Positions 1 to 9,271 of a stretch of DNA of 55,779 bases are shown one piece after another. The notes beneath the pieces are model-generated. The model made no database searches and was not told the origin of the DNA. It saw only the letters and a program-made list of their open reading frames with translations. Numbering within the stretch: position 1 is the stretch's first letter; the number at the start of each line of letters is the position of its first letter. Made by a program: the position numbers and the translations under genes. Source of the DNA: SFFI01 sp964398655 (GTDB lineage Bacteria; Bacillota; Clostridia; Saccharofermentanales; DTU023). The stretch covers positions 1 through 55,779 of the forward strand of contig CAYNNG010000010.1 in assembly GCA_964398655.1 (NCBI GenBank), given 5' to 3'.

Positions 1-194
1 GGCTCCACAACGTGCTTTCAATTTTTCTGGTTAGTTAGTAACTGTCAAACTCCCGCTGCTGAACCTATTGCTGAAGCAGGCTGACAAGTGTTATCATCTT
101 AACGCTGGTGAAAGTTAGTCTTGGGCCTTAAATGAGCACCTGGCTCAGACTTTCTCGTAAATAGATAAGAGAACAGATAGTAGAGGAGAAACTC
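1..194. other. 5' edge, no gene assigned
   Basis: This stretch precedes yajC. All three forward frames are closed: the longest open one runs from the edge to a TGA at 82-84 and its 27 codons match nothing I recognise. It may hold the last codons of an upstream gene and the leader of yajC, but no convincing promoter or hairpin is visible. Confidence 0.3.
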
Positions 195-641
195 ATGACG
201 TTATTACAGTTTATGGTCTTAGGTCAAGCCGGAGGCACCGAAGCCGCACCTGGCGGCAGCATGTTAGGCATGTTCTTGCCCCTGATCATTGTCTTCGCCC
301 TAATGTACTTTATTACTATTCGTCCTCAAAAGAAGAAGGATGAAGAGTTGCGGAAGCAAATTAATGCCATGCAGGTGGGGGATGAAGTCATCACCATCGG
401 CGGTATCACCGGCCGAATTTTTAATATTCAAGATGATGAAGTTACGGTTTCTACGAGTGTGCAGAATACCCTCATGACCTTCAAAAAATCTGCTATCGCT
501 CATGTGATGAGCCAATCCGCCAAGGCAGAAGCCCAGCAGCGTAAGGCGGAAGCTGAAGCTAAGGCTAAGACCGCAGAAGAAAAGCCCAAAAAAGCTTCCT
601 TCATGGACAAGCTGAGAGGCAAAGAAGATAAAGAAGACTAA
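195..641 (+). CDS. yajC: YajC, Sec translocase accessory subunit
   Basis: Small single-span membrane protein of the Sec translocon, normally associated with SecDF in the cytoplasmic membrane. The 148-residue product has an N-terminal hydrophobic segment at about 24-41 followed by the family signature (FITIRPQKKK) and a conserved cytoplasmic domain (GDEVITIGGITGRI). The C-terminal 40 residues are a charged Lys/Glu/Ala tail, longer than the roughly 100-residue family norm. The start has a good ribosome site (AGAGGAG, 182-188). secD/secF do not follow as they often do; instead dnaG lies downstream after a weak terminator-like hairpin. Confidence 0.93.
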   Translation: MTLLQFMVLGQAGGTEAAPGGSMLGMFLPLIIVFALMYFITIRPQKKKDEELRKQINAMQVGDEVITIGGITGRIFNIQDDEVTVSTSVQNTLMTFKKSAIAHVMSQSAKAEAQQRKAEAEAKAKTAEEKPKKASFMDKLRGKEDKED

Positions 642-676
642 CCAGTAAGCTGCTTTCAGTCTTATAAGCTTTCCTT

Positions 677-714
677 AGCTGCCCTGGGTCCTTGATCTGA
701 GGCAGCTTTGCTTT
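677..714 (+). terminator. possible weak terminator after yajC
   Basis: The arms AGCTGCC (677-683) and GGCAGCT (701-707) are perfect complements separated by a 17-nt loop and followed by TTGCTTT. The long loop and interrupted T-run make it weak; it may only partly separate yajC from dnaG. Confidence 0.35.
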
Positions 715-776
715 AGGGGGATGGCGGACAATTTTACGTAGTATTAATTGCAGCGTTAAAAGAAGGATGATGAGTA

Positions 777-2585
777 TTGGCCTTTATTCCCCAAAACATA
801 ATTGATGAAGTAATTGCCCGCAACAGTATTGAAGGGGTAGTGGGGGACTATGTGCGCTTGGAGCGCAAAGGCGGACAAAATCTTTTTGGCCTTTGTCCCT
901 TCCATGGAGAAAAAACGCCTTCCTTCTCCGTCAACACAAGCAAGCAGTTTTTCTATTGTTTTGGCTGCCATGCCGGCGGCAATGTAATTAAATTTATTCA
1001 AATGATAGAAAATCTGAACTTCCCCGATGCAGTAGCCTTCCTAGCCAAACGGGCTGGTATGGAGCTTAATCTGGAAGATGAGCCAGAGGCGCGCAAAAAG
1101 CAGGCAGAATACAAACAAATGCAGGCTTGCCTTTTAGATGCGGCTAGATTCTTCTATCATAGCTATAAGTCTCCCCAAGGCCAAAAGGCGGAAAACTATA
1201 TGCAAGTAAAACGCAGATTAAGTCCCGCTATCCTGACGACTTTTGGTATAGGCTATGCGCCTGATTCTTGGGACGCCCTCAGCTCAACTCTGCTTAAGGC
1301 TTACCCGGAGAAAATCTTACTCGATCTGGGCTTGACCCGTAAGTCTAGCAAGGGGAGTTATTACGACTTCTTTCGGGATCGCGTGATCTTTCCGGTGTTT
1401 GACCATTTAGGCCGTTTGCGGGCCTTTGGCGGCCGTATTATGGGCCAGGGCGACGCCAAGTACATCAACTCTCCCGATTCCCGCATCTATAACAAGGGGA
1501 AATACCTGTATGCCCTCAATTTTGCACGCAAGGACAGCCGTGACTTCCTGATTCTTACGGAAGGCTATATGGATACCATCGCCCTGCACGAGTCGGGCTT
1601 TACCAATACGGTCGCAGGGCTGGGCACGGCTCTTACTTCCAGTCAGGCCCGGTTGCTAAGTCAGTACACCAGACAGGTGATTCTTGCTTATGATGCGGAT
1701 GGAGCTGGCCGCAATGCAGCTCTTAAAGCCTTGGAGCTGCTCTCCAGAGAACAAGTTGATTGCAGGGTTCTGGTCATGCCCAATGGACAAGATCCTGATG
1801 AATTTATCCATGAAAATGGCAAGGAACGCTTCCAAGGTTTGTTAAATCAGGCTCTCCCTGCTTTAGACTACCGTATTTATTTGGCCAAGCAGGCAGCTTC
1901 CACTAATCTAGGCAGTTTAGATATCCTCGCGTATCAGGAGGCGGTGACGGATCTTCTGTCACAAGAGTCCAGCCCTGTAGTGCGGGAACTTTACGCGGAT
2001 AAGCTAGCCAGGGAAATAGCAGTCTCCCCAGCCAGCATCTTGCAGGTTATCGAAAAGAAGCGAGTCAAAGAAGCCGCTCCAGTTTCCAGCCCTGACTTAA
2101 GCCTTGAGCCCAAGCTGCAGCGGGTAGATTTTGAATTTGACCAGGCTAGCTTGACCTATTTGAATGCCTTAATTGAAGATAACAGCCTCCTTAGGAATCC
2201 CGAATTAAAGGCTGAGGCGGAAGATTTCCCTGTCGGCCTCCGGGACTTGATGGCCCAGGCATTAAAGCTAGCAGAAGAAGGCAAACTTACGATGCCGGAT
2301 TTCTTAGGCCTCCTAGATCAGGCAGGAGGGGGAGAAAAGCTCTCGCGCAGTATTTTGCCCTACTTTTCACGCCTGACGAAAGCTAAACTGCGGGCCCGAG
2401 AAGACTATGCCCTAGAGGCTTTGCGCCTCTTAAGGCTTGACCGTTTGAATGAACAAAGAGACGCGGCCCTTCAGGAGATTGAAAGAGCTAGTGACCAGGC
2501 CAGCCAACAAGCGGCCCTCAATAAATTAAATGATCTTAACCTAGCACTTAACACATTAAGAAATGAGGTACAGCATGACCAATAA
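777..2585 (+). CDS. dnaG: DNA primase DnaG
   Basis: Makes RNA primers for replication. The 602-residue protein has the CHC2 zinc-binding domain at the N-terminus (Cys40, His43, Cys61, Cys64), then the TOPRIM catalytic core with the acidic EGYMD motif near residue 262 and DADGAG near 306, and a C-terminal helical part that should bind the replicative helicase. Length is normal for the family. The start is a TTG at 777 preceded by AGAAGGATGATGAG (761-774). It overlaps the 5' end of rpoD, consistent with the conserved dnaG-rpoD macromolecular synthesis operon. Confidence 0.96.
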   Translation: MAFIPQNIIDEVIARNSIEGVVGDYVRLERKGGQNLFGLCPFHGEKTPSFSVNTSKQFFYCFGCHAGGNVIKFIQMIENLNFPDAVAFLAKRAGMELNLEDEPEARKKQAEYKQMQACLLDAARFFYHSYKSPQGQKAENYMQVKRRLSPAILTTFGIGYAPDSWDALSSTLLKAYPEKILLDLGLTRKSSKGSYYDFFRDRVIFPVFDHLGRLRAFGGRIMGQGDAKYINSPDSRIYNKGKYLYALNFARKDSRDFLILTEGYMDTIALHESGFTNTVAGLGTALTSSQARLLSQYTRQVILAYDADGAGRNAALKALELLSREQVDCRVLVMPNGQDPDEFIHENGKERFQGLLNQALPALDYRIYLAKQAASTNLGSLDILAYQEAVTDLLSQESSPVVRELYADKLAREIAVSPASILQVIEKKRVKEAAPVSSPDLSLEPKLQRVDFEFDQASLTYLNALIEDNSLLRNPELKAEAEDFPVGLRDLMAQALKLAEEGKLTMPDFLGLLDQAGGGEKLSRSILPYFSRLTKAKLRAREDYALEALRLLRLDRLNEQRDAALQEIERASDQASQQAALNKLNDLNLALNTLRNEVQHDQ

Positions 2586-3915
2586 GAAGACCGACCCAGA
2601 CAAACAAGCCACAGATCTGGAACAAGCAGCGGACTCTGCCTTAACTGAAGATAGCAAACAGGCCAAGAAGACTAAGACCGAAGCAGGAGAAAGCACGCGG
2701 GAAAAAGTTAACATGGCTGGCGTGGATATTTATATTCCCCCCATCAAAAAGAGACCCAAGCGCAATCGTGATGAGTTTAAAGGCCTTGACTCCTCCTTGG
2801 ACGAAGCCAAAGAGGATGACGACGATGATGAATTACTTAGCCTAGAGGATCAAACCGCCAACAAAGCCTCAGCTAAGCAGGTCATGGATGTCTTGATTTC
2901 TCGAGCCAAAAAACACAACAAACAAATTCCTCAGCAAGAAGTCTTGGATTATTTTGAAGACCTAAACTTGGATGAGGAGCTCTTAGACGATGTGATTGAC
3001 GGACTGGAAAAGTCTGGCATTACCGTTTCAGAAGATGATGACAGTACGGGAGAGCTGCCGAAACGACAGACCGTAGATGATATCATCATGGTTGATGACC
3101 CTGTGCGGATGTACCTTAAAGAGATTGGTAAGGTAGACCTCCTGACTGCGGAAGAAGAACGTGAATTGGCCGCTCGGATGTCCGCAGGCGATGAGGAAGC
3201 CAAGCAGCACCTAACTGAGGCCAACTTGCGTCTGGTAGTTTCTATTGCCAAACGATACACGGGCCGGGGGCTGCAATTCCTAGACCTGATTCAAGAGGGT
3301 AACTTAGGCTTAATTAAAGCTGTAGATAAATTCGACTACCACAAGGGCTTTAAGTTCTCTACCTATGCGACGTGGTGGATTCGCCAAGCTATCACCAGGT
3401 CAATCGCTGACCAGGCCCGGACGATCCGTATTCCGGTCCATATGGTTGAAACAATCAACAAACTTGTCCGTCACCAAAGACAGCTCTTGCAAGAACTGGG
3501 CCGGGAGCCAGAACCCGAAGAAATTGCTGAACGTATGGGCATCTCGGTTGAGCGTGTGCGGGAAATCCAGAAGATCTCCCAGATTCCGGTTTCTCTAGAG
3601 AAGCCCATTGGCGAAGAAGAAGACAGTCAATTGGGCGACTTTATTGAAGATGAAGACGCCCAATCTCCCGCTGAGCAAGCCTCTTATACTCTGTTGCGTG
3701 AACAGCTGTTTGAAGTCTTAAAAGAACTAACTCCTAGGGAAGAAGAGGTCCTGAAGCTGCGCTTTGGCCTAGAAGACGGACGTACCCGTACCTTGGAAGA
3801 AGTGGGCCGGGAGTTTAATGTTACGCGCGAACGTATACGTCAGATAGAAGCTAAGGCTCTGCGTAAATTACGTCATCCTAACCGCAGTCGGAAACTCAAG
3901 GATTACTTGGATTAG
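2575..3915 (+). CDS. rpoD: Primary sigma factor RpoD/SigA
   Basis: Housekeeping sigma factor giving RNA polymerase its promoter specificity. I choose ATG 2575 (446 residues) rather than the ATG at 2563 because GAGGT (2565-2569) is placed correctly for 2575; it overlaps the dnaG stop by 11 nt, suggesting translational coupling. An acidic/basic low-complexity N-terminus of about 85 residues is followed by region 1.1, region 1.2 (DDPVRMYLKEIG), regions 2.1-2.4 (FLDLIQEGNLGLIKAVDKF, YATWWIRQAI), region 3 and region 4.2 with the helix-turn-helix (TLEEVGREFNVTRERIRQIE). All regions are intact. Confidence 0.96.
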   Translation: MTNKKTDPDKQATDLEQAADSALTEDSKQAKKTKTEAGESTREKVNMAGVDIYIPPIKKRPKRNRDEFKGLDSSLDEAKEDDDDDELLSLEDQTANKASAKQVMDVLISRAKKHNKQIPQQEVLDYFEDLNLDEELLDDVIDGLEKSGITVSEDDDSTGELPKRQTVDDIIMVDDPVRMYLKEIGKVDLLTAEEERELAARMSAGDEEAKQHLTEANLRLVVSIAKRYTGRGLQFLDLIQEGNLGLIKAVDKFDYHKGFKFSTYATWWIRQAITRSIADQARTIRIPVHMVETINKLVRHQRQLLQELGREPEPEEIAERMGISVERVREIQKISQIPVSLEKPIGEEEDSQLGDFIEDEDAQSPAEQASYTLLREQLFEVLKELTPREEEVLKLRFGLEDGRTRTLEEVGREFNVTRERIRQIEAKALRKLRHPNRSRKLKDYLD

Positions 3916-3933
3916 CGACAGGCTAGGGTAAAG

Positions 3934-4644
3934 ATGAGCGAAGTCTTATTGCAGCCGCCCAAACTCATGCCCAGGCTGCAACATATCAAAGATTTGATCA
4001 GTCCCTGCGGTCGGCTCTGGGATATTGGCTGTGACCATGGCTTTTTGGGCATCAACATGTACCTCACGGGTGCTTGCCAAAAAGCCATCCTCACAGACCT
4101 TAAAGCTAAGCCTTTAGCAGAGGCGAAAAAACTTGCGCGGTCTTACGGTTTGGGACCAGATCAGGTCTCCTTACTTTTAGGAAATGGCTTTGCAGGCCAG
4201 GAACCCAGACCAGGTGACACGGTGGTGATAGCCGGCATGGGAGCTTACCAAATCAGGTCTATCCTGCAGAGTATTGATCTGGGGCAAGACCTAAGCATCT
4301 GCCTGCATCCAACCTGGAATCGTGAAGTGCTGCGCCGTTATTTGGCCGGCCAAGGTTTTACGATTCAAGAAAGTTTGGTGCAGGATCGTGGCAGGACCTA
4401 CAGCATTTTTTACTTGCAAAGGGGAGGGGAGGTCCGTGATCTGAGCCTAGCCGCTGCGGCAATTGGCGAAGCCTGGCTGGCGGACAGCCCTATTTACCAG
4501 GATTACTTGGCCCGCGAGCCTGAGCTCCTGCACGCGTGGTTAGCTTATCTAGCCCGGGTTTACGCTAAAAGACGCCGCAAGGATCCGTCTTACGATGCGG
4601 TTTACCAACAAATCCTAGACCTACTTCCTCCGCTTACCTTATAA
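3934..4644 (+). CDS. trmK: tRNA (adenine22-N1)-methyltransferase TrmK
   Basis: SAM-dependent enzyme that methylates A22 of tRNA. The 236-residue protein has motif I of class I methyltransferases (DIGCDHG, 30-36) and the family's AGMG signature (100-103), followed by a C-terminal helical extension. Its place directly after rpoD is the classical Bacillota arrangement. The stop codon (4642-4644) overlaps the -10 box of the RNase P RNA gene. The adjacent gene often found here (an Nif3-like protein) is absent. Confidence 0.88.
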   Translation: MSEVLLQPPKLMPRLQHIKDLISPCGRLWDIGCDHGFLGINMYLTGACQKAILTDLKAKPLAEAKKLARSYGLGPDQVSLLLGNGFAGQEPRPGDTVVIAGMGAYQIRSILQSIDLGQDLSICLHPTWNREVLRRYLAGQGFTIQESLVQDRGRTYSIFYLQRGGEVRDLSLAAAAIGEAWLADSPIYQDYLAREPELLHAWLAYLARVYAKRRRKDPSYDAVYQQILDLLPPLTL

Positions 4645-4645
4645 T
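4616..4645 (+). promoter_or_regulatory. promoter of rnpB inside the end of trmK
   Basis: A -35-like TAGACC (4616-4621), 18-nt spacer and a consensus TATAAT (4640-4645) place the transcription start at about 4652, exactly where the outer helix of RNase P RNA begins. The -10 overlaps the trmK stop codon. Confidence 0.7.
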
Positions 4646-4651
4646 AGGCTC

Positions 4652-5003
4652 ATTCCGAGTTAACCGGGCAATCGCGGGGCTCTAGCGAAAGCTGGGCCGT
4701 GAGGAAAGTCCGGGCTCCATAGGACAAGGGTGCCGGGTAACTCCCGGTGAAGGCAACTTTAAGGAAAGTGCAACAGAAAGATACCGCCAGGCTCCCTGCC
4801 TGGTAAGGGTGAAATGGCGAGGTAAGAGCTCACCGGCAAGCTGGAGACAGCTTGGCCCTGCAAACCCCACCTGGAGCAACACCGTGGCGAGACATATACT
4901 GTGGTCCGCAGGTCTCAAGGAGGTGGCTGGAGCCGGGGTGAGAGCCTCGGCCTAGATAGATGATTGCCCCTGACAGAACCCGGCTTACAGGTTTTCTCGG
5001 AAT
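4652..5003 (+). ncRNA. rnpB: RNase P RNA
   Basis: Catalytic RNA that removes tRNA 5' leaders. The ends are fixed by an 8-bp P1 helix, ATTCCGAG (4652-4659) with CTCGGAAT (4996-5003). The universally conserved 5' block GAGGAAAGTCCGGGCTCC lies at 4701-4718 and the 3' block ACAGAACCCGGCTTA at about 4974-4988. Length (352 nt) fits a bacterial class A or B RNA; I did not fold it to decide. It sits between trmK and yfhO, with its own promoter. Confidence 0.95.
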
Positions 5004-5024
5004 TACTTTTGTAAGGAAGATAGT

Positions 5025-8000
5025 ATGCAAGATACAAGTATGGCTTCGTCCACATTTCCCGCTGTCCCGGGAGCGCACTCTTCTCAGGACTTGGCTGCCG
5101 TCAGCCGTAAGTATTCCCGGCAAAGAACTTTATTAGCTTTCTTTATCCCCATTGTGGTGATGTTTTTTGCCTTTGGTATTCAAGGAGTTTTTCCCTTTGG
5201 CAACCACCACATTCTTACGGTTGACCTATTCCATCAATATGCCCCTTTCCTGAGTGACTTCCGCCAAAAACTTTTGAGCGGCGATTCGTGGTTTTTTACT
5301 TGGTCTGGCGGCTTGGGCGTGAACTTCTATGCCCTTTATGCTTATTACCTAGCGTCGCCCTTAAACTTTCTTGCTTTGATTTTCCCAGACCAGCTGCTTT
5401 CTGAGTTGGTCTTAGTTTTAGTGCTCCTGAAAATTGGCCTGGCGGGTGCCAGTTTCCACTTCTTTCTGCGTGATTATTACCACCGCGATGGACCTCTTTG
5501 CCTGGGCTTTGCGGTAGCCTATGCTTTAAGCGGCTATACTATGGCCTACTTTTTTAACATCATGTGGCTAGACACCCTCTATTGTCTGCCGCTTTTAGCC
5601 TGGAGTATGACTAAACTTATCCGCAAGCAGGTCTATACACCATATGTCCTTATCTTGGCCTTAACTCTTATAAGCAATTTTTATACGGGCTTCTTCGCTT
5701 GCTTTTTTTGCTTCTTTTTCTTTTTTGTTTTACTATCTCGAGAAAATTTAGCCAGTGGTAAGGATAAATTTTTAACTTTTGCCCGGGTGGCCATAGCCAC
5801 AATTTTTGGCTTAGCCTTGAGCGCTATTACCTTATATCCCACGCTTAAAGCGATGGGGCTGACTTCTGCGGTGGGTGATAGCTTCCCCACAGATTACAGC
5901 ATGAAGTTTGCCGATCTGGATTTTCTGTCCCGCCTGATTCCACTTTCCAGTGTTTCCGTGCGCGACGGTATGGCTAACATCTTCTGTGGAAGTTTTGTCC
6001 TGATCTTGCTATTAGCTCTAGCCAAGTCAAGAAGTATGAAATGGCAGCAAAAAGCCGCCAGCTTTACCCTCCTCATCTTCCTCTTCGCCAGCCTCAATAA
6101 CAATGTCCTGAACTTTATCTGGCACGGCCTGCATTTTCCCAACCAGCTGCCTTACCGCAACTCTTTTGTGCTGGTCTTTTACCTCTTGTTCTTAGCTTAT
6201 GATGCCTTACCCCGGCTTCGAGAATTCTCTTCCGAGTTTATGCTGAAGGTGACGGGGCTCTATACTTTGCTCTACCTGCTTCTGCTTAAAATCGATGAGC
6301 GGAGCTTTGCGCAGTTATCGGTGTATGTGGGGATTGCCCTCCTGCTTCTTTATGGTTTGCTTTTTGCCCGCTTTACCAGAAGACCTAAGCGTACTGAGCA
6401 GGCGGCACGGCCGCGCAGTCCATTAGCCCACCGCAAGCACTTACAGACGGTATCCTATTTGCTCTTAGCCCTGATGCTGTTTGAGCTCACCCTGAATGCG
6501 TTTGTGTCCATTGATAAGTTCGAGAACGCTGAGTATTTTGGAGTTCGAAAAGGCTATAGCCAGGGGGAAGAAGTAGCAAAACTGCGCTCCGCTATAGCTA
6601 AATTTCAGAAGGCAGATCCCAACCAACTGGTGCGGATGGAAATCAAACCAGACAAGTGCGTTAATGATGCCATGCTTTACCGCTCCAATGGCGTGACCAT
6701 TTTCTCTTCGACCGTTCCCCATAACCCTGTAAAATACATGTCAAAATTAGGCTATGCGAACAACGGAATAAATAGTTATCAATACTCAGGCGGAACCCCG
6801 GTGCTGGATTCTCTGCTGGGTTTGCGCTATATCGTTCATCGCGACGGCAATCAGATTCAGGACGGGATTTATAATAAGGTTTTTGAGGACGGACCCATTC
6901 AAGTTTGGGAGAATACCCAGGCCTTGCCGGTGGCATTCTTGGCTGATGCCTCTAAGCTTGAGCTTACGCAAGTGCTGGGCCAGGAAGCTCCAGAAGATAC
7001 CAACCTTGCTGTGGGCAACACCAGTGCCTTCCAGTATCAGAGCCGCATGTTCAGTGACCTAAGCGGACAAGATAGCCAGCCGTTATTTATTCCCCTAACC
7101 TTTGATGACAATACATTTTCCGTTGATGGCCTTAGTGCTACGAACCAGAACGGAAGCATACACATTACCCGCAATGGCATTTACAATTCGACTTTTACCC
7201 AGCCTTTTACGGTGGAAGAAGCGGGTTATTACTATATGGATTGGAATTTATCCGGCTTAAGTCTGCGGGAAATCAATCTGATTGAACTTGATAAATCTAT
7301 AAAACGGGTAGGCCATAAGTCCCAGGGTTTTGGAGAGCTGGGTTATTTGGAAGAAGGCACTGAACTCAAGTTACAATTTGACTTGGCCAGCTCCGACAGC
7401 CTTGATGGCAGCGGGGACCTCAACTTCCATGTGGTCCGCCTGGATAAAGAAGTATATGATCAAGGCATGGATGCTTTGCACCAGCGCAAGAGCGAACTGG
7501 TGGCCTACACCAGCAATTCGCTTAGGGTGCAAACTCAAGATCCCGATCCTGGTATACTTTTTGTGTCCACTACTGATAACCCAGGCTGGAAGGCCAGACT
7601 GGATGGGCAAGAAGTTCCTATTTATGTCCTATATGACGCTTTCTTAGGCGTAGCAGTACCAGCCGGAGCTCATGAGCTGGAATTAACATTTACGCCTCCC
7701 GGCTTTGACACGGGAGCAATACTGAGTGGGATAGCCTTGGTCTTTACGCTAGGCTTGGCGGTCTTAGATATACTGGCCGTAAAGCGCAGGAAAAGTCCGG
7801 CACAAGCGCCTTCCACGGCCCCTAGACACAGAGCTGAACCTCAGCCCAATCCCAGTTTAGAAGCAGGCTGGCCCCGGCACTTCACCTTACAAACTCAGGT
7901 GCCCCAGATGGGAAGGCCGGAAGAAACTGGCCAAGAAACAAGCCCGGCAGACCATAGGTCAAGTCAGGGCACTAGTGAGCAAAATTCAGATACTCAGCAA

Positions 8001-8042
8001 CTTGAAGATTCTAAAGCAAAGGATGATAGCGCAAATGACTAA
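5025..8042 (+). CDS. YfhO-family polytopic membrane protein
   Basis: Large (1005 aa) membrane protein of the YfhO family, members of which are linked to glycosylation of lipoteichoic acid or other envelope glycans through lipid-linked sugars. The N-terminal 450 residues contain about twelve hydrophobic spans with short loops; a soluble domain of about 400 residues follows and contains the family block NPGWKARLDGQEV...NAFLG-like (here YDAFLGVAVPAGAHELEL); a last span near 895-915 precedes a Pro/Gln/Ser-rich, low-complexity tail of about 85 residues that is likely cytoplasmic. The start is supported by AAGGAAG (5012-5018). It overlaps the dCMP deaminase gene by 8 nt. The substrate is not deducible. 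Confidence 0.85.
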   Translation: MQDTSMASSTFPAVPGAHSSQDLAAVSRKYSRQRTLLAFFIPIVVMFFAFGIQGVFPFGNHHILTVDLFHQYAPFLSDFRQKLLSGDSWFFTWSGGLGVNFYALYAYYLASPLNFLALIFPDQLLSELVLVLVLLKIGLAGASFHFFLRDYYHRDGPLCLGFAVAYALSGYTMAYFFNIMWLDTLYCLPLLAWSMTKLIRKQVYTPYVLILALTLISNFYTGFFACFFCFFFFFVLLSRENLASGKDKFLTFARVAIATIFGLALSAITLYPTLKAMGLTSAVGDSFPTDYSMKFADLDFLSRLIPLSSVSVRDGMANIFCGSFVLILLLALAKSRSMKWQQKAASFTLLIFLFASLNNNVLNFIWHGLHFPNQLPYRNSFVLVFYLLFLAYDALPRLREFSSEFMLKVTGLYTLLYLLLLKIDERSFAQLSVYVGIALLLLYGLLFARFTRRPKRTEQAARPRSPLAHRKHLQTVSYLLLALMLFELTLNAFVSIDKFENAEYFGVRKGYSQGEEVAKLRSAIAKFQKADPNQLVRMEIKPDKCVNDAMLYRSNGVTIFSSTVPHNPVKYMSKLGYANNGINSYQYSGGTPVLDSLLGLRYIVHRDGNQIQDGIYNKVFEDGPIQVWENTQALPVAFLADASKLELTQVLGQEAPEDTNLAVGNTSAFQYQSRMFSDLSGQDSQPLFIPLTFDDNTFSVDGLSATNQNGSIHITRNGIYNSTFTQPFTVEEAGYYYMDWNLSGLSLREINLIELDKSIKRVGHKSQGFGELGYLEEGTELKLQFDLASSDSLDGSGDLNFHVVRLDKEVYDQGMDALHQRKSELVAYTSNSLRVQTQDPDPGILFVSTTDNPGWKARLDGQEVPIYVLYDAFLGVAVPAGAHELELTFTPPGFDTGAILSGIALVFTLGLAVLDILAVKRRKSPAQAPSTAPRHRAEPQPNPSLEAGWPRHFTLQTQVPQMGRPEETGQETSPADHRSSQGTSEQNSDTQQLEDSKAKDDSAND

Positions 8043-8532
8043 ACGTACAAACTACTTGAATTGGCATGACTTTTTTATGGGAGTGGCCTTATTGGCTGCC
8101 AAAAGATCAAAAGATCCTGGTACCCAGGTCGGGGCCTGCATCGTGGATGAAGATAATAAAATTGTTTCTGTAGGCTATAATGGCATGCCTTTGGGCTGTT
8201 CCGACGATGAATTCTCCTGGGATAGGGAAGGGGATTACCTGGACACAAAGTACCCCTACGTTTGTCACGCAGAGCTGAATGCTATTTTGAATGCATCTAG
8301 CCCCAAAATGAAGAACTGCCGTATTTATGTAGCTCTGTTTCCTTGTAATGAATGCACCAAGGCGATTATTCAGTCAGGCATTAAAGAGGTAATTTACTTA
8401 TCGGACAAGTATGCGGAATCTGATCAAATTAAGGCTTCTAAGCGTATGATGGAGGCAGCGGGCGTGAAATATACCGCCCTCCAGCCAGAAATTGCCAGTC
8501 TGGAGCTCTCTTACGATGCGTCTACGATTTAG
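8035..8532 (+). CDS. dCMP deaminase (eukaryote-like)
   Basis: Zinc enzyme deaminating dCMP to dUMP for thymidylate synthesis. The start at 8035 (165 aa) is chosen over upstream in-frame ATGs because it has AAAGGA (8018-8023) and because homology begins with TNYLNWHDFFM. The zinc site is CHAEL (His/Glu) plus PCNEC. Blocks such as RSKDPGTQVGACIV, YNGMPLGCSDD, LDTKYPYVCHAELNAI and VALFPCNEC closely resemble the human DCTD sequence as I remember it. Overlaps the yfhO-like gene by 8 nt, and its 3' end overlaps the convergent pseudouridine synthase gene by 11 nt. Confidence 0.92.
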   Translation: MTKRTNYLNWHDFFMGVALLAAKRSKDPGTQVGACIVDEDNKIVSVGYNGMPLGCSDDEFSWDREGDYLDTKYPYVCHAELNAILNASSPKMKNCRIYVALFPCNECTKAIIQSGIKEVIYLSDKYAESDQIKASKRMMEAAGVKYTALQPEIASLELSYDASTI

Positions 8533-9271
8533 GCGGCCCAGGGTCAGATTGGCTGTCCTTAAGGAGGAGCTTTAAGTCCCTCACTTCCTTGGGGGTAAGT
8601 TCACGGTAGTGGCCCAGAGGAAGGTTACCCAAATCAATATTCATAATCCGTCGCCTTTGCAGGTAAACTACTTGGTAGCCCAGCGCCTCGCACATGCGGC
8701 GGATTTGTCTATTCAAGCCCTGACTCAAGACTAAGCGAAAACGTCGGGAAGAGATGGGCTTAAGCTTGGTAGGCAGGGTAGTTTGACCCAGAATTTCAAC
8801 GCCTTGCTGCATCTGGCGGATAAAGTCTTGGTCGTAATCCTTATCGACTTCTACCAGGTATTCTTTTTCATGACGGTTTTGCGCTCGTAAAATTTTATTC
8901 ACGATGGATCCGTCGTCCGTAAGTAAGATCAGGCCTTCTGAATCGCGGTCTAAGCGGCCAATGTGGAAGACGCGTTTAGGATAATTGAGGTAGTCTATGA
9001 TGTTATCACGCCGCCGGCGGTCGGAAGTACAGGTGATACCTTGCGGTTTATTAAGTGCGAGATAGACATATTCTTCTTCTGGCGTACGCGCGGCTACGAG
9101 TTTGCCATCTACCCGGACCTCGGCTTGACCAGGCAAAATTTTTTGGCCCAGTACTGCTATGTGGCCATCCACACTTACCCGACCTGCCTCAATCAGGCGG
9201 TCACCCTCGCGCCGGCTGCAATAGCCGGCATCTGAAAGAAAACGATTGAGCCGCATGGCTTGATCAGTCAT
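8522..9271 (-). CDS. RsuA-family 23S/16S rRNA pseudouridine synthase (RluF/RluB-like)
   Basis: Isomerises a specific uridine in rRNA to pseudouridine. The 249-residue protein has an N-terminal S4 RNA-binding domain (about 5-50, RLNRFLSDAGYCSRREGDRLI) and the RsuA/RluB/E/F catalytic motif GRLDRDSEGL with Asp108. I place the start at 9271 because AGGAG lies 7 nt upstream; an in-frame ATG at 9304 lies inside the kinase gene. It overlaps the end of the kinase gene by 8 nt, so it is probably translated from the same mRNA. Without structure comparison RluB and RluF cannot be separated; the YLQRRRIMNIDL segment resembles RluF. Confidence 0.88.
   Translation of the reverse strand: MTDQAMRLNRFLSDAGYCSRREGDRLIEAGRVSVDGHIAVLGQKILPGQAEVRVDGKLVAARTPEEEYVYLALNKPQGITCTSDRRRRDNIIDYLNYPKRVFHIGRLDRDSEGLILLTDDGSIVNKILRAQNRHEKEYLVEVDKDYDQDFIRQMQQGVEILGQTTLPTKLKPISSRRFRLVLSQGLNRQIRRMCEALGYQVVYLQRRRIMNIDLGNLPLGHYRELTPKEVRDLKLLLKDSQSDPGPPKS

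Noticed and set aside
6465..6971. Several overlapping minus-strand open frames within the yfhO-like gene
   Set aside because: No ribosome sites, no recognisable domains; shadows of a conserved coding frame.
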